A DNA stretch of 64,000 bases from Thermoguttaceae bacterium (GCA_017937485.1 JAGBDN010000018.1:55906-119905); one strand, 5' to 3'; counted from the first letter of the stretch, positions 53,493 through 62,715 are shown. Notes: generated from the sequence alone by a model not told the origin. A program made the numbers and translations.

Positions 53493-54608
53493 ATGAAAAC
53501 CACGAAAAACGGGTTCACCCTCGTCGAACTTCTCGTCGTCATCGCCATCATCGGCATTTTGATCGGTTTGCTTCTCCCGGCCGTCCAAGCGGCTCGCGAA
53601 GCGGCCCGCCGTATGCAATGCACGAACAACGTCAAACAACTCGGCCTCGCGTGCATGAACTACGCCGACGCGAACCAAGACACGCTCCCGGTCGGGCAAG
53701 ACTGTTACGGCGCCGTCCCGGGCACCGGCGCGACGCTCGGCTACGGTTGGCGTATTTTCATCCTGCCTTACGTCGAACAAAACGCGCTCTACGAACTGAT
53801 TATGAGCAACTACTACACGAAGGGAACCGCCGCCTGGAGCGCGGGCGCCGACGTTAAGGAAACCGAAGTTACCGCCTTCCACTGCCCGTCCGACGGGAAC
53901 GCCAAGGGCGTCGCCGACGGTTACGCGCACGCCAGCTACGTCGCCAGCTACGGCGATTACTGCGTCAAAGCGGAAGAATGGGGTTGGGTCAACGGTTCCT
54001 CCGGTCGCACCGACTACTCCCGCGGCGCCCTCCAACCGAAAACTTGGACGAACCTCGCCTCCCTTACCGACGGAACCTCGAACACCGCGCTCGTCAGCGA
54101 AGCGGTCGTCGGCAAAAGCGGCCAACGCAAGATTAAAGGCAACTACGCGACCAGCCGAAGCGACGTTTTCGGCGCCGGAACCGGCCACAACACTTGCGAA
54201 CTTAGCGGTTTCAACCCGCAAGCCTGCCTCAACCTGCGCGCCGACGGCGGCGAATTCAACACGTCCGTTTCCATCGCCGGCAACTACCGCGGCCAACGTT
54301 GGAACGACTGCCAACCGCTCTTCGCGACCTTCAACACGATCCTCCCGCCGAACTCCCCGACCTGCGGCGCCGAAGGCGGCGACTACCAAGCGACGATTCT
54401 TCCGGCGTCCTCGAACCACTCGGGCGGCGTCAACGTCGGTATGGTCGACGGTTCCGTCCGCTTCGTCAGCGAAACGGTCGACTGCGGCAACCTGACCGGC
54501 TCGACGATCGGCGACAACACCGGTCTCTGCAAGCGTTCCGGCAAATCGAACTTCGGCGTTTGGGGCGCGATGGGCTCCCGCGACGGCGGCGAAACCGAAT
54601 CGCTCTAA
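53493..54608 (+). CDS. DUF1559 prepilin-like protein
   Basis: This 371-residue paralogue of the preceding gene has prepilin cleavage at G7|F8 ([12 protein letters not shown]), the same [14 protein letters not shown] helix and a C-terminal [19 protein letters not shown]. The central regions of the two proteins differ in loops, while both ends are almost identical, as expected for a recent tandem duplication. TAAGGA precedes the ATG. Codon use is selective, suggesting strong expression. A terminator follows at 54664. Confidence 0.97.
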   Translation: MKTTKNGFTLVELLVVIAIIGILIGLLLPAVQAAREAARRMQCTNNVKQLGLACMNYADANQDTLPVGQDCYGAVPGTGATLGYGWRIFILPYVEQNALYELIMSNYYTKGTAAWSAGADVKETEVTAFHCPSDGNAKGVADGYAHASYVASYGDYCVKAEEWGWVNGSSGRTDYSRGALQPKTWTNLASLTDGTSNTALVSEAVVGKSGQRKIKGNYATSRSDVFGAGTGHNTCELSGFNPQACLNLRADGGEFNTSVSIAGNYRGQRWNDCQPLFATFNTILPPNSPTCGAEGGDYQATILPASSNHSGGVNVGMVDGSVRFVSETVDCGNLTGSTIGDNTGLCKRSGKSNFGVWGAMGSRDGGETESL

Positions 54609-54663
54609 TCCGTTGAAACGCAACGTTTAAAAATCGGCGGCGTTCTTCGCGTCGCCGTTGCCG

Positions 54664-54698
54664 AACGCCGCGCCGACTCGCTCGACGCGGCGTTTTTT
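54664..54698 (+). terminator. Terminator after the DUF1559 pair
   Basis: AACGCCGCG (54664-54672) and CGCGGCGTT (54686-54694) form a perfect stem running into T6. Confidence 0.85.
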
Positions 54699-54720
54699 AT
54701 TTCCGCGTCGTTTTCGCCCC

Positions 54721-54784
54721 GCGCCGTTTTCGCCCCGCGCCGTTTTCGCCCCGCGCCGTTTTCGCCCCGCGCCGTTTTCGCCCC
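54721..54784. repeat. 16-bp perfect tandem repeat x4
   Basis: GCGCCGTTTTCGCCCC is repeated four times without change, with partial copies at both ends (from about 54706). The unit length is not a multiple of three, arguing against coding. It lies between the DUF1559 terminator and the capsid module. Confidence 0.92.
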
Positions 54785-55030
54785 GCTTAGAAAGCCGCCG
54801 AGTCCGCCGCCGTCCCGCAATATTGAGTCGACGGTTCCAACAATCGCGCCGTTTTTTTAACGCTCGCGCGCCTCTATTTCTCGTTCTGTCGACGTTTGAA
54901 AACCGGCTCTCGCAATCGCGGCGCAAGCCGGCCTTGCGCTCGCTCAAAGCGCCCGTTAAAACCTTGCAAAAAAACAACTTAAAGCCACCCAATAGAAACG
55001 CGGTCTTAGAAAACTTAACGTCTAGACAAC

Positions 55031-55087
55031 AAAAAAGGCCTCCCTAACCAACGCTAGGAAGACCTTAAAAACACGCCTGAAGGGCGT
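55031..55087 (-). terminator. Two tandem minus-strand terminators
   Basis: Read on the minus strand, a stem ACGCC/GGCGT (55087-55073) followed by GTTTTT is succeeded by a 12-bp stem with two G-U pairs (55066-55055 with 55046-55035) followed by T6. Transcription leftwards from inside 55090-55440 would end here, but no protein gene is apparent upstream on that strand, so a small RNA is possible. The remainder of 54785-55304 shows nothing else I can name. Confidence 0.6.
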
Positions 55088-55304
55088 TGTTGCGTTTCGA
55101 TAAAACAGAGCTGAAAACAAGCGCGGTTGCGATTTGGTCGCGGGCCGTCGTCGGAGGTTGTCGTTTCCGGCGGCGGCTTTCTTTTTCGGCGGCGTAAAAC
55201 GCGACGGCGATCGGTAAAGCGTCGCGACCAACGTTTGGGAACGGCGAAGGAACGCGAAACGACTCTAATCCCGCCGTTTCTTCCCGATTTTACGTTTGCG
55301 CGCC

Positions 55305-55333
55305 TTGCGTTCAGCTCGCTCCGGCGGTATAAT
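55305..55333 (+). promoter_or_regulatory. Promoter of the capsid/packaging module
   Basis: TTGCGT (55305-55310) and TATAAT (55328-55333) have 17-bp spacing. The GGCGGTATAATCG context repeats that of the second DUF1559 promoter. It lies 116 bp before the first gene of the module. Confidence 0.6.
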
Positions 55334-55448
55334 CGCTTCCAAAGGGCGGAAGGTACTTCCCGCCCCCTCCCCAACCCTTCGAGGCGTCGGACAGCTCGAG
55401 GGAGGGGGGGAACTACACACACCTGACAAAAAAACGAGAGGCGACGCG

Positions 55449-56051
55449 ATGGCGTTCAGTTTACGACGGCTTTTAGCGACTAGTTATAATACGCAACAAG
55501 TCATTCGCCGGGGCGCCCAATTCGGCGAAGCGCAGGAAGAACGCGAGCGCCAAGCCGCGCAAGCCGCTAAAAACAACGACAAGAACGATTTTTACAAAGA
55601 ACGGTACAACGTCGTCGCCAAAGTCGCGCCCGATGCGCTTTATGAATCGTTCGATCGGTACGACGCGAACTTCGCCGACGTCGGATTCGGCCCCAAAAGA
55701 GAAATCGGCTTTCTCGTCGCGATGGTTGCGCCGCTCGCGCTCGCGGTCTCGCTTTCGACGGCGACGTTGTGCGCCTGTATGTTTTACCACAAATGGCTTA
55801 CGCCGTCCGACGCGCTCGTCGCTCGACGCGTTCAAGCCGAAGAAGAACGGCTTGGGCGTAAGCTCCAACCGTATGAAATCGGCGAACAACGCCGACGCTT
55901 GGCGCCCGGCGAACTCGCTTGGTATTGGCACGCGATCGCGTTGGCCTCGATCGGTTTGACCGGCGCGGCAACCGTCGCGGCCGGTCGGTATTTCAATAAG
56001 GGCGACGGATTCGACAAGAGAAAAGAGTTTATCTCGAAACTTAACGAATAA
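55449..56051 (+). CDS. Two-helix membrane protein heading the packaging module
   Basis: From ATG 55449 (GAGAGG upstream) the product has 200 residues. The first 80 are charged and helical, with a likely coiled-coil (FGEAQEERERQAAQAAKNN). Hydrophobic helices follow at about 97-117 (IGFLVAMVAPLALAVSLSTA, in part) and 160-177 (AIALASIGLTGAATVAAG), with a charged loop between. It ends one codon before the terminase ATG, so the two are co-expressed. No small-terminase (helix-turn-helix) pattern is seen. I do not recognise the family. Confidence 0.65.
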   Translation: MAFSLRRLLATSYNTQQVIRRGAQFGEAQEERERQAAQAAKNNDKNDFYKERYNVVAKVAPDALYESFDRYDANFADVGFGPKREIGFLVAMVAPLALAVSLSTATLCACMFYHKWLTPSDALVARRVQAEEERLGRKLQPYEIGEQRRRLAPGELAWYWHAIALASIGLTGAATVAAGRYFNKGDGFDKRKEFISKLNE

Positions 56052-58301
56052 ATGGCTTTATACGGTTCCGATCAACGCGATTACGAAGCGCGTCGTCGAC
56101 GCGAAAAAGGGAAAAACGTCAACGAAATCGGCCCGATTCCGGAGTGCGCCGACCTCGCGCTCCGGAACGAACTCGAGGCGAACCCGGCGCGCTGGCTCCG
56201 CGAAATTTTGCCGGACGTCTATTACGCCGAGTTTTCAGCCACGCTCCATCGGCTTATCGACGTCGTCTGGAACGCGCTCGTCGTTGGCGCTTGGAAGAAC
56301 GTTGAAGCGTATCGCGGGATTGGAAAAACCTCCGTTTTAAGCGGTTTGCTTTTTAAAGCTCTTTGTGAAGGCATAATCCGCCACGCGATCTACGTTACCG
56401 CCGAAGGAGGCGCTTCGGTCGCCCAAGCCGCCGAATGGTTTGCCGCCGCGCTTTACGACAATTACGAAGCGCGCGGCGACGACGCCCGACTCTTCACCCG
56501 GCTCTATCCGGAAATCTCCTACCCGCTCCAACGCCGCGAAGGCAAAGCGCAACGCCCGCTCACTTTCAACGGCGAACCGGTCGGCGCCGAGCTAAAAGCC
56601 GACCGAATCGTCTTCCCGAATATCGCCGGTTCCCGTTGCGCCGGTTCGCTCTTGCGCTTTACGTCGATCGGCGGGGGCGGCTTGCGCGGTTCGAACCACA
56701 CGATCCCGCGCGTCGGCTCGTTCCGCGTCGGCGCGGTGATGCTCGACGATATTCAAAACGACGCGACCGCCAAGAGCGCCGTCGAAGTCGAGTCGATTAT
56801 CTCGACGATTCAAAAGACGATTCGCGGGCTGGCCGGTCGGCGCGCCGACGGAACGCGGGAGTCGCTGGCCGTCGTCTCCGCAATCACGCAGAACGCGCCC
56901 GCCGACGTCGCCGAACGAATGATTACCGACTTGCCGGAGTTCGGGACGCTCGTCGTTCCGTTCGTTCGCCGCCTTCCGGACTCCTTTGACGAATGGCGCC
57001 GGTACCGCGAGTTCCGCGACGCGACGCTCCGCAAGTCGCCGGACGTCGGCGCGGCCCGCGTCGAGTTGGCCGACTATTACCGGCGAAACCGCGACGCGTT
57101 GGCGCGGGGCGTCGAGGTCGACGACGAACGTCTCCGCGAAACTTGGCAAGTCGACGCCGTTCATTACGCGATCGATTACTGGTCGGCGTCGGAAACGTCC
57201 TTCTGGTGCGAGTTCCAGAACGACGCTCGTCGGGCGGCGCAAGAGACCGGCGGCGGCTTGACGGCGGTCGAAGTCGCGCGGAAAATCCGAACGAACGGAC
57301 GCGGCGAACCGCTCCGACGCGGTTGGGTTCCGAACGACGCCGACGTTCTCACCGCCTTTATCGACGCGGGCGAACATTACCTAAACTACGAAGTCGCCGC
57401 CTTTTCGCGCGATTTTTCGACCGCGCACGTCGTCGATTTCGGGATTTGGCCGGAACAACCGGGGAACGTCGCGTCGAAAAAGCGGTACGCCGTCGACCTT
57501 CAAGACGTTTACCCAAGCGGCGACAAGTTCGACCGCCTCCGCGCCGCGACGCTCGACCTCCTTATCCGAATCTTTGAAGAGCAATATTTCGACGAATACG
57601 GCCGTCCGCTCGACGTTACGGTCGCGACGCGCTTTCCGCAACACGCTCGACCGCGCGGGCGGCAAACGCGGAACTTCCCGCTTCTCGCGATTTGCGGCGT
57701 CGACTGTTCCGACGGCGAAATGGAGCTTGCGCTTTGGGGCGCGGTCGACGATTTTCACCGGCTCGACGGCGGCCGCTTCCTCGGTCTCGCGATTCCGACT
57801 TACGGGATCGAAGCGTCGAGCCGTTTGGTTCGCTATTACGACCTCAAACCGGGCGAATGGCGCCGTCTGCGTCGCGCGGGCTCCGGATACGACTGGATCG
57901 AGAACCCGGCGGGCCGCCGTCCGCTCGCGCAATCGTTCCCGAACGTTTACGCGTCGCTGAATTACGACGCGAACACGGCGAAGACGCGCCGCGACGCCGC
58001 TTGGAAGACGCCCGCCGACCGTCCCGGCGCCGCGACGATCTTCGACGGGAACGACGAGCCGGAAGCGTTCGAAGCGTTCGCGATTCAGCAGACGGCGGAG
58101 GATTACGTCGAGACGCGCAAGAGCGGGCTCGAGTACCGACGTTGGCGAATGAAGAAGCCGCGCGTCGCCGACAACGAATTCCTCGACACGGACGCCGGTT
58201 GCCGAGCGTTGGCGGAGTACGTCGGTTGCGACGTCGCGACCGAAACGACCCGCGAAGCCCGCCCGACGCGCCCGCTTCGCCGCCGATTTTCTTCTTTCTG
58301 A
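56052..58301 (+). CDS. Phage terminase large subunit (GpA-like)
   Basis: This is the packaging ATPase-nuclease of tailed phages. The 749-residue protein has a Walker A-type loop YRGIGKTS at 87-94, a Walker B AVMLDD at 228-233, and a C-terminal nuclease-like domain beginning ICGVDCSDGEMELALWG near residue 550. The C-terminus NEFLDTDAGCRALAEYVGC echoes the ALDC-YALAA end of lambda gpA relatives. Length is in the range of large GpA-type terminases. The 2-TM gene ends immediately before it; an 86-bp gap with its own promoter separates it from the gpW-like gene. Confidence 0.85.
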   Translation: MALYGSDQRDYEARRRREKGKNVNEIGPIPECADLALRNELEANPARWLREILPDVYYAEFSATLHRLIDVVWNALVVGAWKNVEAYRGIGKTSVLSGLLFKALCEGIIRHAIYVTAEGGASVAQAAEWFAAALYDNYEARGDDARLFTRLYPEISYPLQRREGKAQRPLTFNGEPVGAELKADRIVFPNIAGSRCAGSLLRFTSIGGGGLRGSNHTIPRVGSFRVGAVMLDDIQNDATAKSAVEVESIISTIQKTIRGLAGRRADGTRESLAVVSAITQNAPADVAERMITDLPEFGTLVVPFVRRLPDSFDEWRRYREFRDATLRKSPDVGAARVELADYYRRNRDALARGVEVDDERLRETWQVDAVHYAIDYWSASETSFWCEFQNDARRAAQETGGGLTAVEVARKIRTNGRGEPLRRGWVPNDADVLTAFIDAGEHYLNYEVAAFSRDFSTAHVVDFGIWPEQPGNVASKKRYAVDLQDVYPSGDKFDRLRAATLDLLIRIFEEQYFDEYGRPLDVTVATRFPQHARPRGRQTRNFPLLAICGVDCSDGEMELALWGAVDDFHRLDGGRFLGLAIPTYGIEASSRLVRYYDLKPGEWRRLRRAGSGYDWIENPAGRRPLAQSFPNVYASLNYDANTAKTRRDAAWKTPADRPGAATIFDGNDEPEAFEAFAIQQTAEDYVETRKSGLEYRRWRMKKPRVADNEFLDTDAGCRALAEYVGCDVATETTREARPTRPLRRRFSSF

Positions 58302-58353
58302 CCCAAATTGTGCAAAAAATGTCTATAAAACTGCCATTTTCACGGCTTATTTA

Positions 58354-58382
58354 TTGACAACTTAAACACAATCGTCTAAAAT
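58354..58382 (+). promoter_or_regulatory. Internal promoter of the capsid genes
   Basis: A consensus TTGACA (58354-58359) and TAAAAT (58377-58382) have 17-bp spacing in a locally AT-rich patch, 20 bp before the ATG of the gpW-like gene (GGAGG upstream). Confidence 0.75.
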
Positions 58383-58402
58383 ATCGTTCGGAGGGTCGAA
58401 AA

Positions 58403-58615
58403 ATGCCGAACGAAAAATCCGAAATTTCCGCCGCCGACGAACTGACGACCGCCGACGGGCGCAAAGTCGTCGCGTTTTCGAACGGGGGCGAATCGTATAC
58501 GGTCGAATCGACCGAACAAGCGGCCAAGGGCGAGAGCGCGAAGGTTCAAGCCGAACTCGACGCGATGAAATTGCGTTCGCTCCGTCGCGGAATGATCGTC
58601 GGGAAATTGCCGTGA
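58403..58615 (+). CDS. gpW-like head-tail adaptor (by position)
   Basis: This is a 70-residue acidic protein with a beta-hairpin-like centre (GRKVVAFSNGGESYTVEST) and a helical end (AELDAMKLRSLRRGMIVGKLP, in part). Size and place, between terminase and portal, are those of lambda gpW. In gpW-like proteins a short beta-hairpin also precedes or follows helices. Sequence evidence alone is weak. Its TGA overlaps the GTG start of the portal gene. Confidence 0.55.
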   Translation: MPNEKSEISAADELTTADGRKVVAFSNGGESYTVESTEQAAKGESAKVQAELDAMKLRSLRRGMIVGKLP

Positions 58616-60267
58616 GTCGTCGAAGCCGCAAAAAGTCGAACCGCAAAAGCTCCGCCGCCGCGAACGCGCCGGGTTCTTCTCGTTTTCCCAGCGCGGCCCC
58701 GAACGTTCCGACCGTTCGGGGCTCGCGGCCGGCGGAGCGTTCCCCGTTGAGCGGGAATCGCGTCGTCGCCGGATACGAAGCGGCGCGACCGAACTCCGAC
58801 GTCGCGAGCGTCTTCGCGCGTTCCTTCCCGCAAACGACGCTCGCGGCGCAAACGGCCCCGACGCGAAGCTCGCTCCGGACGCAAGCGCGTCAAGAATATT
58901 TAAACAATCCTCGCGCCGCCGGTATCGCTCGACTTTTCGGGCTTTACGTCGTCGGAACGGGGCCGCGCCTGAAATTTCGCGGTTGGGACGCCTACCTCAA
59001 GCGCCCGGTCGACCGCGACTTGGCCCGCTACGTCGAGTTCCGTTGGGAACGGTTCGCGACCGAAACGCGGCTCGCCGCCCTGCTCCGCTCCGCGATTACG
59101 TCGATCATCGTCGACGGCGAAGCGTTCGTCGCGCTCGCTCCGAATCCGCGCCGCCGCGACGGGTTTGGCGCCGTCTTGATCGACGCGCAACGAATCGGCA
59201 ACCCGAACGGCGAACCGTCGACGCGAACGCGCCAAGACGGCGTTTTCCTCGACGCGTTCGGCGAACCGGTCGGCTATTGCGTTTACGACTTGCCGGAGTT
59301 CGAGTCGAGCTATTACGACAAGTCGAGTTTCCAACTTTTCTCGGCGGACGACGTTTTTCACGCGTTTCGGGAAGACCTTCCCGGCCAAACGCGCGGCGTT
59401 TCTTGGTTCGCGTCGATTCTTCCTTATCTGCAACAGCTCCGCGAGTATTCGGCGGCGGTCGTCGAATCGGCGAAAGTCTCGGCGAAGGTTTTCGCGACGG
59501 TCAAGACGCAACACGGTTACGCTTACGACGACGGTCTTCTCGTCCCCAACGAATACGCGAACAACCCGGGCGCGCCCTACGACTGCGCGGCGGGCGTTCC
59601 TTACGAAACGACGAACGGCAAGTTTATCCGCCTCGCGCCCGGCGAAGAAATGCAAGCGTTCGCGCCCGCGCAACCGACGACGAGCGCCGACGCGTTCGTC
59701 GCGTCGAGCGCCGCGCAAATCGGTTACGCGCTGGGTCTTCCGCGCAACAAGGCGACCGGCTCGTCGCACGAATACAACTTCGCGTCCGGACGGCTCGACA
59801 ACCAGCCGTTCGAGATGCTGATCGAAACGCTCCGTCGCGAGCAGATGGAAACAACCCTTTGCGACCGGATTTTTCGCCGCTTTTACGAAACGCTCGAAGC
59901 GGACGTCGTCGCGCGATTCGCCGACGCGCCTTCCCCCGACGACGCCGATTGGGAATGGATTTGGCCGTCGCCGCCTCTCGTCGATCCGGAAGCGAAAGCG
60001 CGCGCCGACTCGATTCGCGTCAAGTCCGGCCAAGCGACGCTCGCCGAAGTTTGGCGCGAAACGCACCCGTTCGACGACTTTGAAGACGCTCGCGAAATCA
60101 TCAAGCGCGACCGCGCCGACTTCCCCGAAATTTACGGCTCGTCGTCGCCCGAGCCGTCGACCGCCGCCAAGGACGGCGACGCGTCGACGTTCTCCGTCCC
60201 CGACGAAACCGCCCCGACCGCCGCCGCGCCGGAGACGCGGAACGGCGAAACGTTGATTCAAGTTTAG
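58612..60267 (+). CDS. Phage portal protein (lambda gpB family)
   Basis: The portal forms the dodecameric DNA channel at the capsid vertex. The 551-residue sequence has the lambda-family pattern: RNNPRAAGIA-like QEYLNNPRAAGIARL, YVVGTGPRLKF, AITSIIVDGEAFVALAPN, LIDAQRIG, DVFHAFREDLPGQTRGVSWFAS (split) and the C-terminal EWIWPSPPLVDPEAKA. It starts with GTG overlapping the preceding stop (GTGA). The Ser/Arg-rich N-terminal 60 residues and the Pro/Ala tail are low-complexity. Confidence 0.9.
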   Translation: MSRRSRKKSNRKSSAAANAPGSSRFPSAAPNVPTVRGSRPAERSPLSGNRVVAGYEAARPNSDVASVFARSFPQTTLAAQTAPTRSSLRTQARQEYLNNPRAAGIARLFGLYVVGTGPRLKFRGWDAYLKRPVDRDLARYVEFRWERFATETRLAALLRSAITSIIVDGEAFVALAPNPRRRDGFGAVLIDAQRIGNPNGEPSTRTRQDGVFLDAFGEPVGYCVYDLPEFESSYYDKSSFQLFSADDVFHAFREDLPGQTRGVSWFASILPYLQQLREYSAAVVESAKVSAKVFATVKTQHGYAYDDGLLVPNEYANNPGAPYDCAAGVPYETTNGKFIRLAPGEEMQAFAPAQPTTSADAFVASSAAQIGYALGLPRNKATGSSHEYNFASGRLDNQPFEMLIETLRREQMETTLCDRIFRRFYETLEADVVARFADAPSPDDADWEWIWPSPPLVDPEAKARADSIRVKSGQATLAEVWRETHPFDDFEDAREIIKRDRADFPEIYGSSSPEPSTAAKDGDASTFSVPDETAPTAAAPETRNGETLIQV

Positions 60268-60279
60268 GAGACCGCGACG

Positions 60280-62715
60280 ATGAAACAATCGCAAGAACGC
60301 GGCAAGTTAAGCGTCGACCGTCCGCCGGTCGCGGCTCGTTCGTCGTTCGACGGTTACGACCCCGCCGTCGGTTCGACGACGTTCAAGTTCGCGCCCCTTT
60401 ATTCGGGCGGGCTCCTTTATATCGACGGTTACGACGCGCCGGTCGCGCTCGACCTCGAATCGCTCCGCGTCGACCCGGCGCCGAAAGCGCTCCTTAATCA
60501 CGACTTCGATTCGGTCGTCGGCCGCCTCGAAAACGTCGAAAAGCGCGTCGACCCGACGACGGGCCGTCTCGCGCTCTTTTGCGACGCGGTCGTCGGCGGT
60601 TGCGCGTTGGCCGAACGCGTCGTCGCTTGGGCTCGCGACGTCGCCGCTTGGGTTCCGTCGGTCGGCGCTTACCGCGTTCGCGACGTCGAGGAAGTCCCCG
60701 TCGGCGCGACGGCGTTCGTCAACCGACAAAAATTTTCCGGCCCGATTTACGTTGTTCGCGGCGCCTCCCTTTGCGAAGGCTCCTTCGTCCCGATCGGCGG
60801 AGACGGCGACGCGCGAGCGATTTTGGCCTCGTTGAAGAAAGGACGAAAAAAAATGACGTTTGAAGAATGGTTGACTCAAGAAGGTTACGACTCCGCCGCG
60901 CTTAGCGAAACGGAACGCGCCGAACTCCTCGAAACGTTCAACGCGTCCGGAAGCGGCGCCGTCGGCGCGTCCGGAGAAAAGGACGACGACCAAGACAAGC
61001 AAGGAGACGTGAAAGCGTCCGCCGACGAACTGCAAACGGTCGTCGAAGAGGCGGTCGAGCAAGCCGTCGACGAACTTCCCGCCGAAGAGGCCGACGCGCT
61101 CGACTCCGCCGCGACGAGCGAAATCGTCGACGGAATCGTCGAGGAACTCGCCGCCGACTTCGAAGACTCGCCGGTCGCCGCCGCGTTGAAAGCGACGCGC
61201 CTCGCGAGAAAAGCCGTCCGCGCCGCGTTGGATTCCACGCCGAAACAAGGAGCGCGTCAAACGCCGTCGACGCCGACGCCGCGTTCCGACGCGAAAGCGC
61301 GACTCGCCGAATCGCGTCGCGTCGAAGCGATCAAAGCGCTTTGCGGAAACGACGACAAAGAGGCGGCCCGCGCCGCCGCCAAGGGAATCGCCGAAGGTTG
61401 GAGCCTCGACCGAACCCGGCGTTACCTCGAATCGTCGACGAAGCGACGCGGAATCGTCGCGGGCTTGAAGAAGCCGGGCGTCGGTCGCGCCGACGCGTTC
61501 GACGGGCCGCGCCGTCAAGACGTGTTGGCGGCCTCTCTCGCGATCACTTGCGGAATGAAGCCGGATCGCGTTCAAGCGGCGTTCGGCTTCGACGAGCGAA
61601 CGGTCGACGCGGCCGTCTCGAAAGCGAATCGCAACGCGACCCTCCGGACGGTCGTCGCCGCGTCGAACAACTCGTTCCGCCCCGGCTCTTACGTCGTCGG
61701 AACCGACAAACTTTCCGGTTATCGCGAATGCCGCGCGAACTGCCGCCGTCTCGCGTTCGGCGCCGTTCAAGCCGGTTTCTCGACCGTTTCGGCGGTCGAC
61801 GTTTTTTCGGCGGTGATGCAAGCGTTCCTCGAAGAGGGCGCGCAAACGGCGACGCCCCTTTGGGACAAGCTCGCGAAGACGAACACGCTCGCCGACTTTA
61901 CCGCCGTAAAAAGCTATTCGCCGACGATCGTCGGTCGGCTCCAAGAGATCGCCGCGACCGGCAAGATCGAGAAAGTTTCGTTCGAAACTAAAGAGTTCAC
62001 CCAAACGGCCAAGCCGAACGCCGCGTCGTTCACCGTCCCTTATATGATGATCGTCAACGACCAAATCGACGCGTTCGCGGAACTCGTTCGCCAATTCAAC
62101 GAGCTTCCGAACCAATGCGTCGAGCGCGACGTCGCCGAGCTCTTTTGGGACGCGCTCGAAGGGAAAGCGCTTTACGAACCGGACGGGAAACCGCTCGTTA
62201 GCGAAGAGCGCGGCAACCTCCTTGTCGACAAAGAAGGCGTTCCGACCTCGGCGCTTAGCGAAGAAGGAATCGGGCGCGCGAAGTCGGCGCTCGTCGGCGC
62301 GACGAACGAAAACGGTTTCCCGCTCGCGACCGGCGGGGAGCGGCTTATTTGCGGCCCGGCGCTCGGCGCGCTCGCGAACCGGCTTTATTCGTCCGAGTAT
62401 ATTTCCGTCGACGCCGGAATGGGGACGCGCAACGTTTATCAAGGGGAGTTCGAGCCGATCGTTTGGCCGTACCTCTCCGACGCGTTGGCGAAAAAAGGCT
62501 CGTTCGTCGCCCAAAACGCCGCGACTTGTTGGGTTTTGCTCCGCGACCCGGCGCGCCGACCGGCGTTTTGCGTCAACAAGGTTCTCGGGTACGAGTCGCC
62601 GCAACTCGAGCAGTTCGACCTTCCGGACGAATGGGGCGTTTCGTACCGCGTCGTTTATCCTTACGGCGTTTCCGTCAAGCATTGGGACGCGCTCGTCGTC
62701 TGTAAAGGCGCTTGA
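60280..62715 (+). CDS. Prohead protease-scaffold-major capsid fusion protein
   Basis: The 811-residue protein has three parts. Residues 25-185 are a prohead-type serine protease with His74 (ALLNHDFDSVVGRL), probable nucleophile Ser127 (WVPSVGAY) and CEGSFVPIGGDGDA. Residues 190-345 are an acidic scaffold-like region (EEAVEQAVDELPAEEADAL). Residues 345-811 look like a Mu gpT-type major capsid protein (FSTVSAVDVFSAVMQAF, WDKLAKTNTLADF, GFPLATGGERLICGPAL, PAFCVNKVLGYESPQ). Met192 (ATG 60853) has AAAGGA at 9-nt spacing, so a second shorter product without the protease is possible. AGGAG precedes the main ATG. Confidence 0.85.
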   Translation: MKQSQERGKLSVDRPPVAARSSFDGYDPAVGSTTFKFAPLYSGGLLYIDGYDAPVALDLESLRVDPAPKALLNHDFDSVVGRLENVEKRVDPTTGRLALFCDAVVGGCALAERVVAWARDVAAWVPSVGAYRVRDVEEVPVGATAFVNRQKFSGPIYVVRGASLCEGSFVPIGGDGDARAILASLKKGRKKMTFEEWLTQEGYDSAALSETERAELLETFNASGSGAVGASGEKDDDQDKQGDVKASADELQTVVEEAVEQAVDELPAEEADALDSAATSEIVDGIVEELAADFEDSPVAAALKATRLARKAVRAALDSTPKQGARQTPSTPTPRSDAKARLAESRRVEAIKALCGNDDKEAARAAAKGIAEGWSLDRTRRYLESSTKRRGIVAGLKKPGVGRADAFDGPRRQDVLAASLAITCGMKPDRVQAAFGFDERTVDAAVSKANRNATLRTVVAASNNSFRPGSYVVGTDKLSGYRECRANCRRLAFGAVQAGFSTVSAVDVFSAVMQAFLEEGAQTATPLWDKLAKTNTLADFTAVKSYSPTIVGRLQEIAATGKIEKVSFETKEFTQTAKPNAASFTVPYMMIVNDQIDAFAELVRQFNELPNQCVERDVAELFWDALEGKALYEPDGKPLVSEERGNLLVDKEGVPTSALSEEGIGRAKSALVGATNENGFPLATGGERLICGPALGALANRLYSSEYISVDAGMGTRNVYQGEFEPIVWPYLSDALAKKGSFVAQNAATCWVLLRDPARRPAFCVNKVLGYESPQLEQFDLPDEWGVSYRVVYPYGVSVKHWDALVVCKGA

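Noticed and set aside
55022..55231. 69-residue basic minus-strand open frame
   Set aside because: It reads through both terminator hairpins and has no ribosome binding site or recognisable pattern.
54609..55448. tRNA gene or att core at the border of the capsid module
   Set aside because: No cloverleaf could be built and no duplicated core was found within the window; the right end of the module is not visible.
60307..62682. Long minus-strand open frame opposite the capsid fusion (791 codons)
   Set aside because: It is an antisense shadow with Arg/Val/Asp bias typical of the reverse of this genome's codons; the plus-strand capsid reading is clear.
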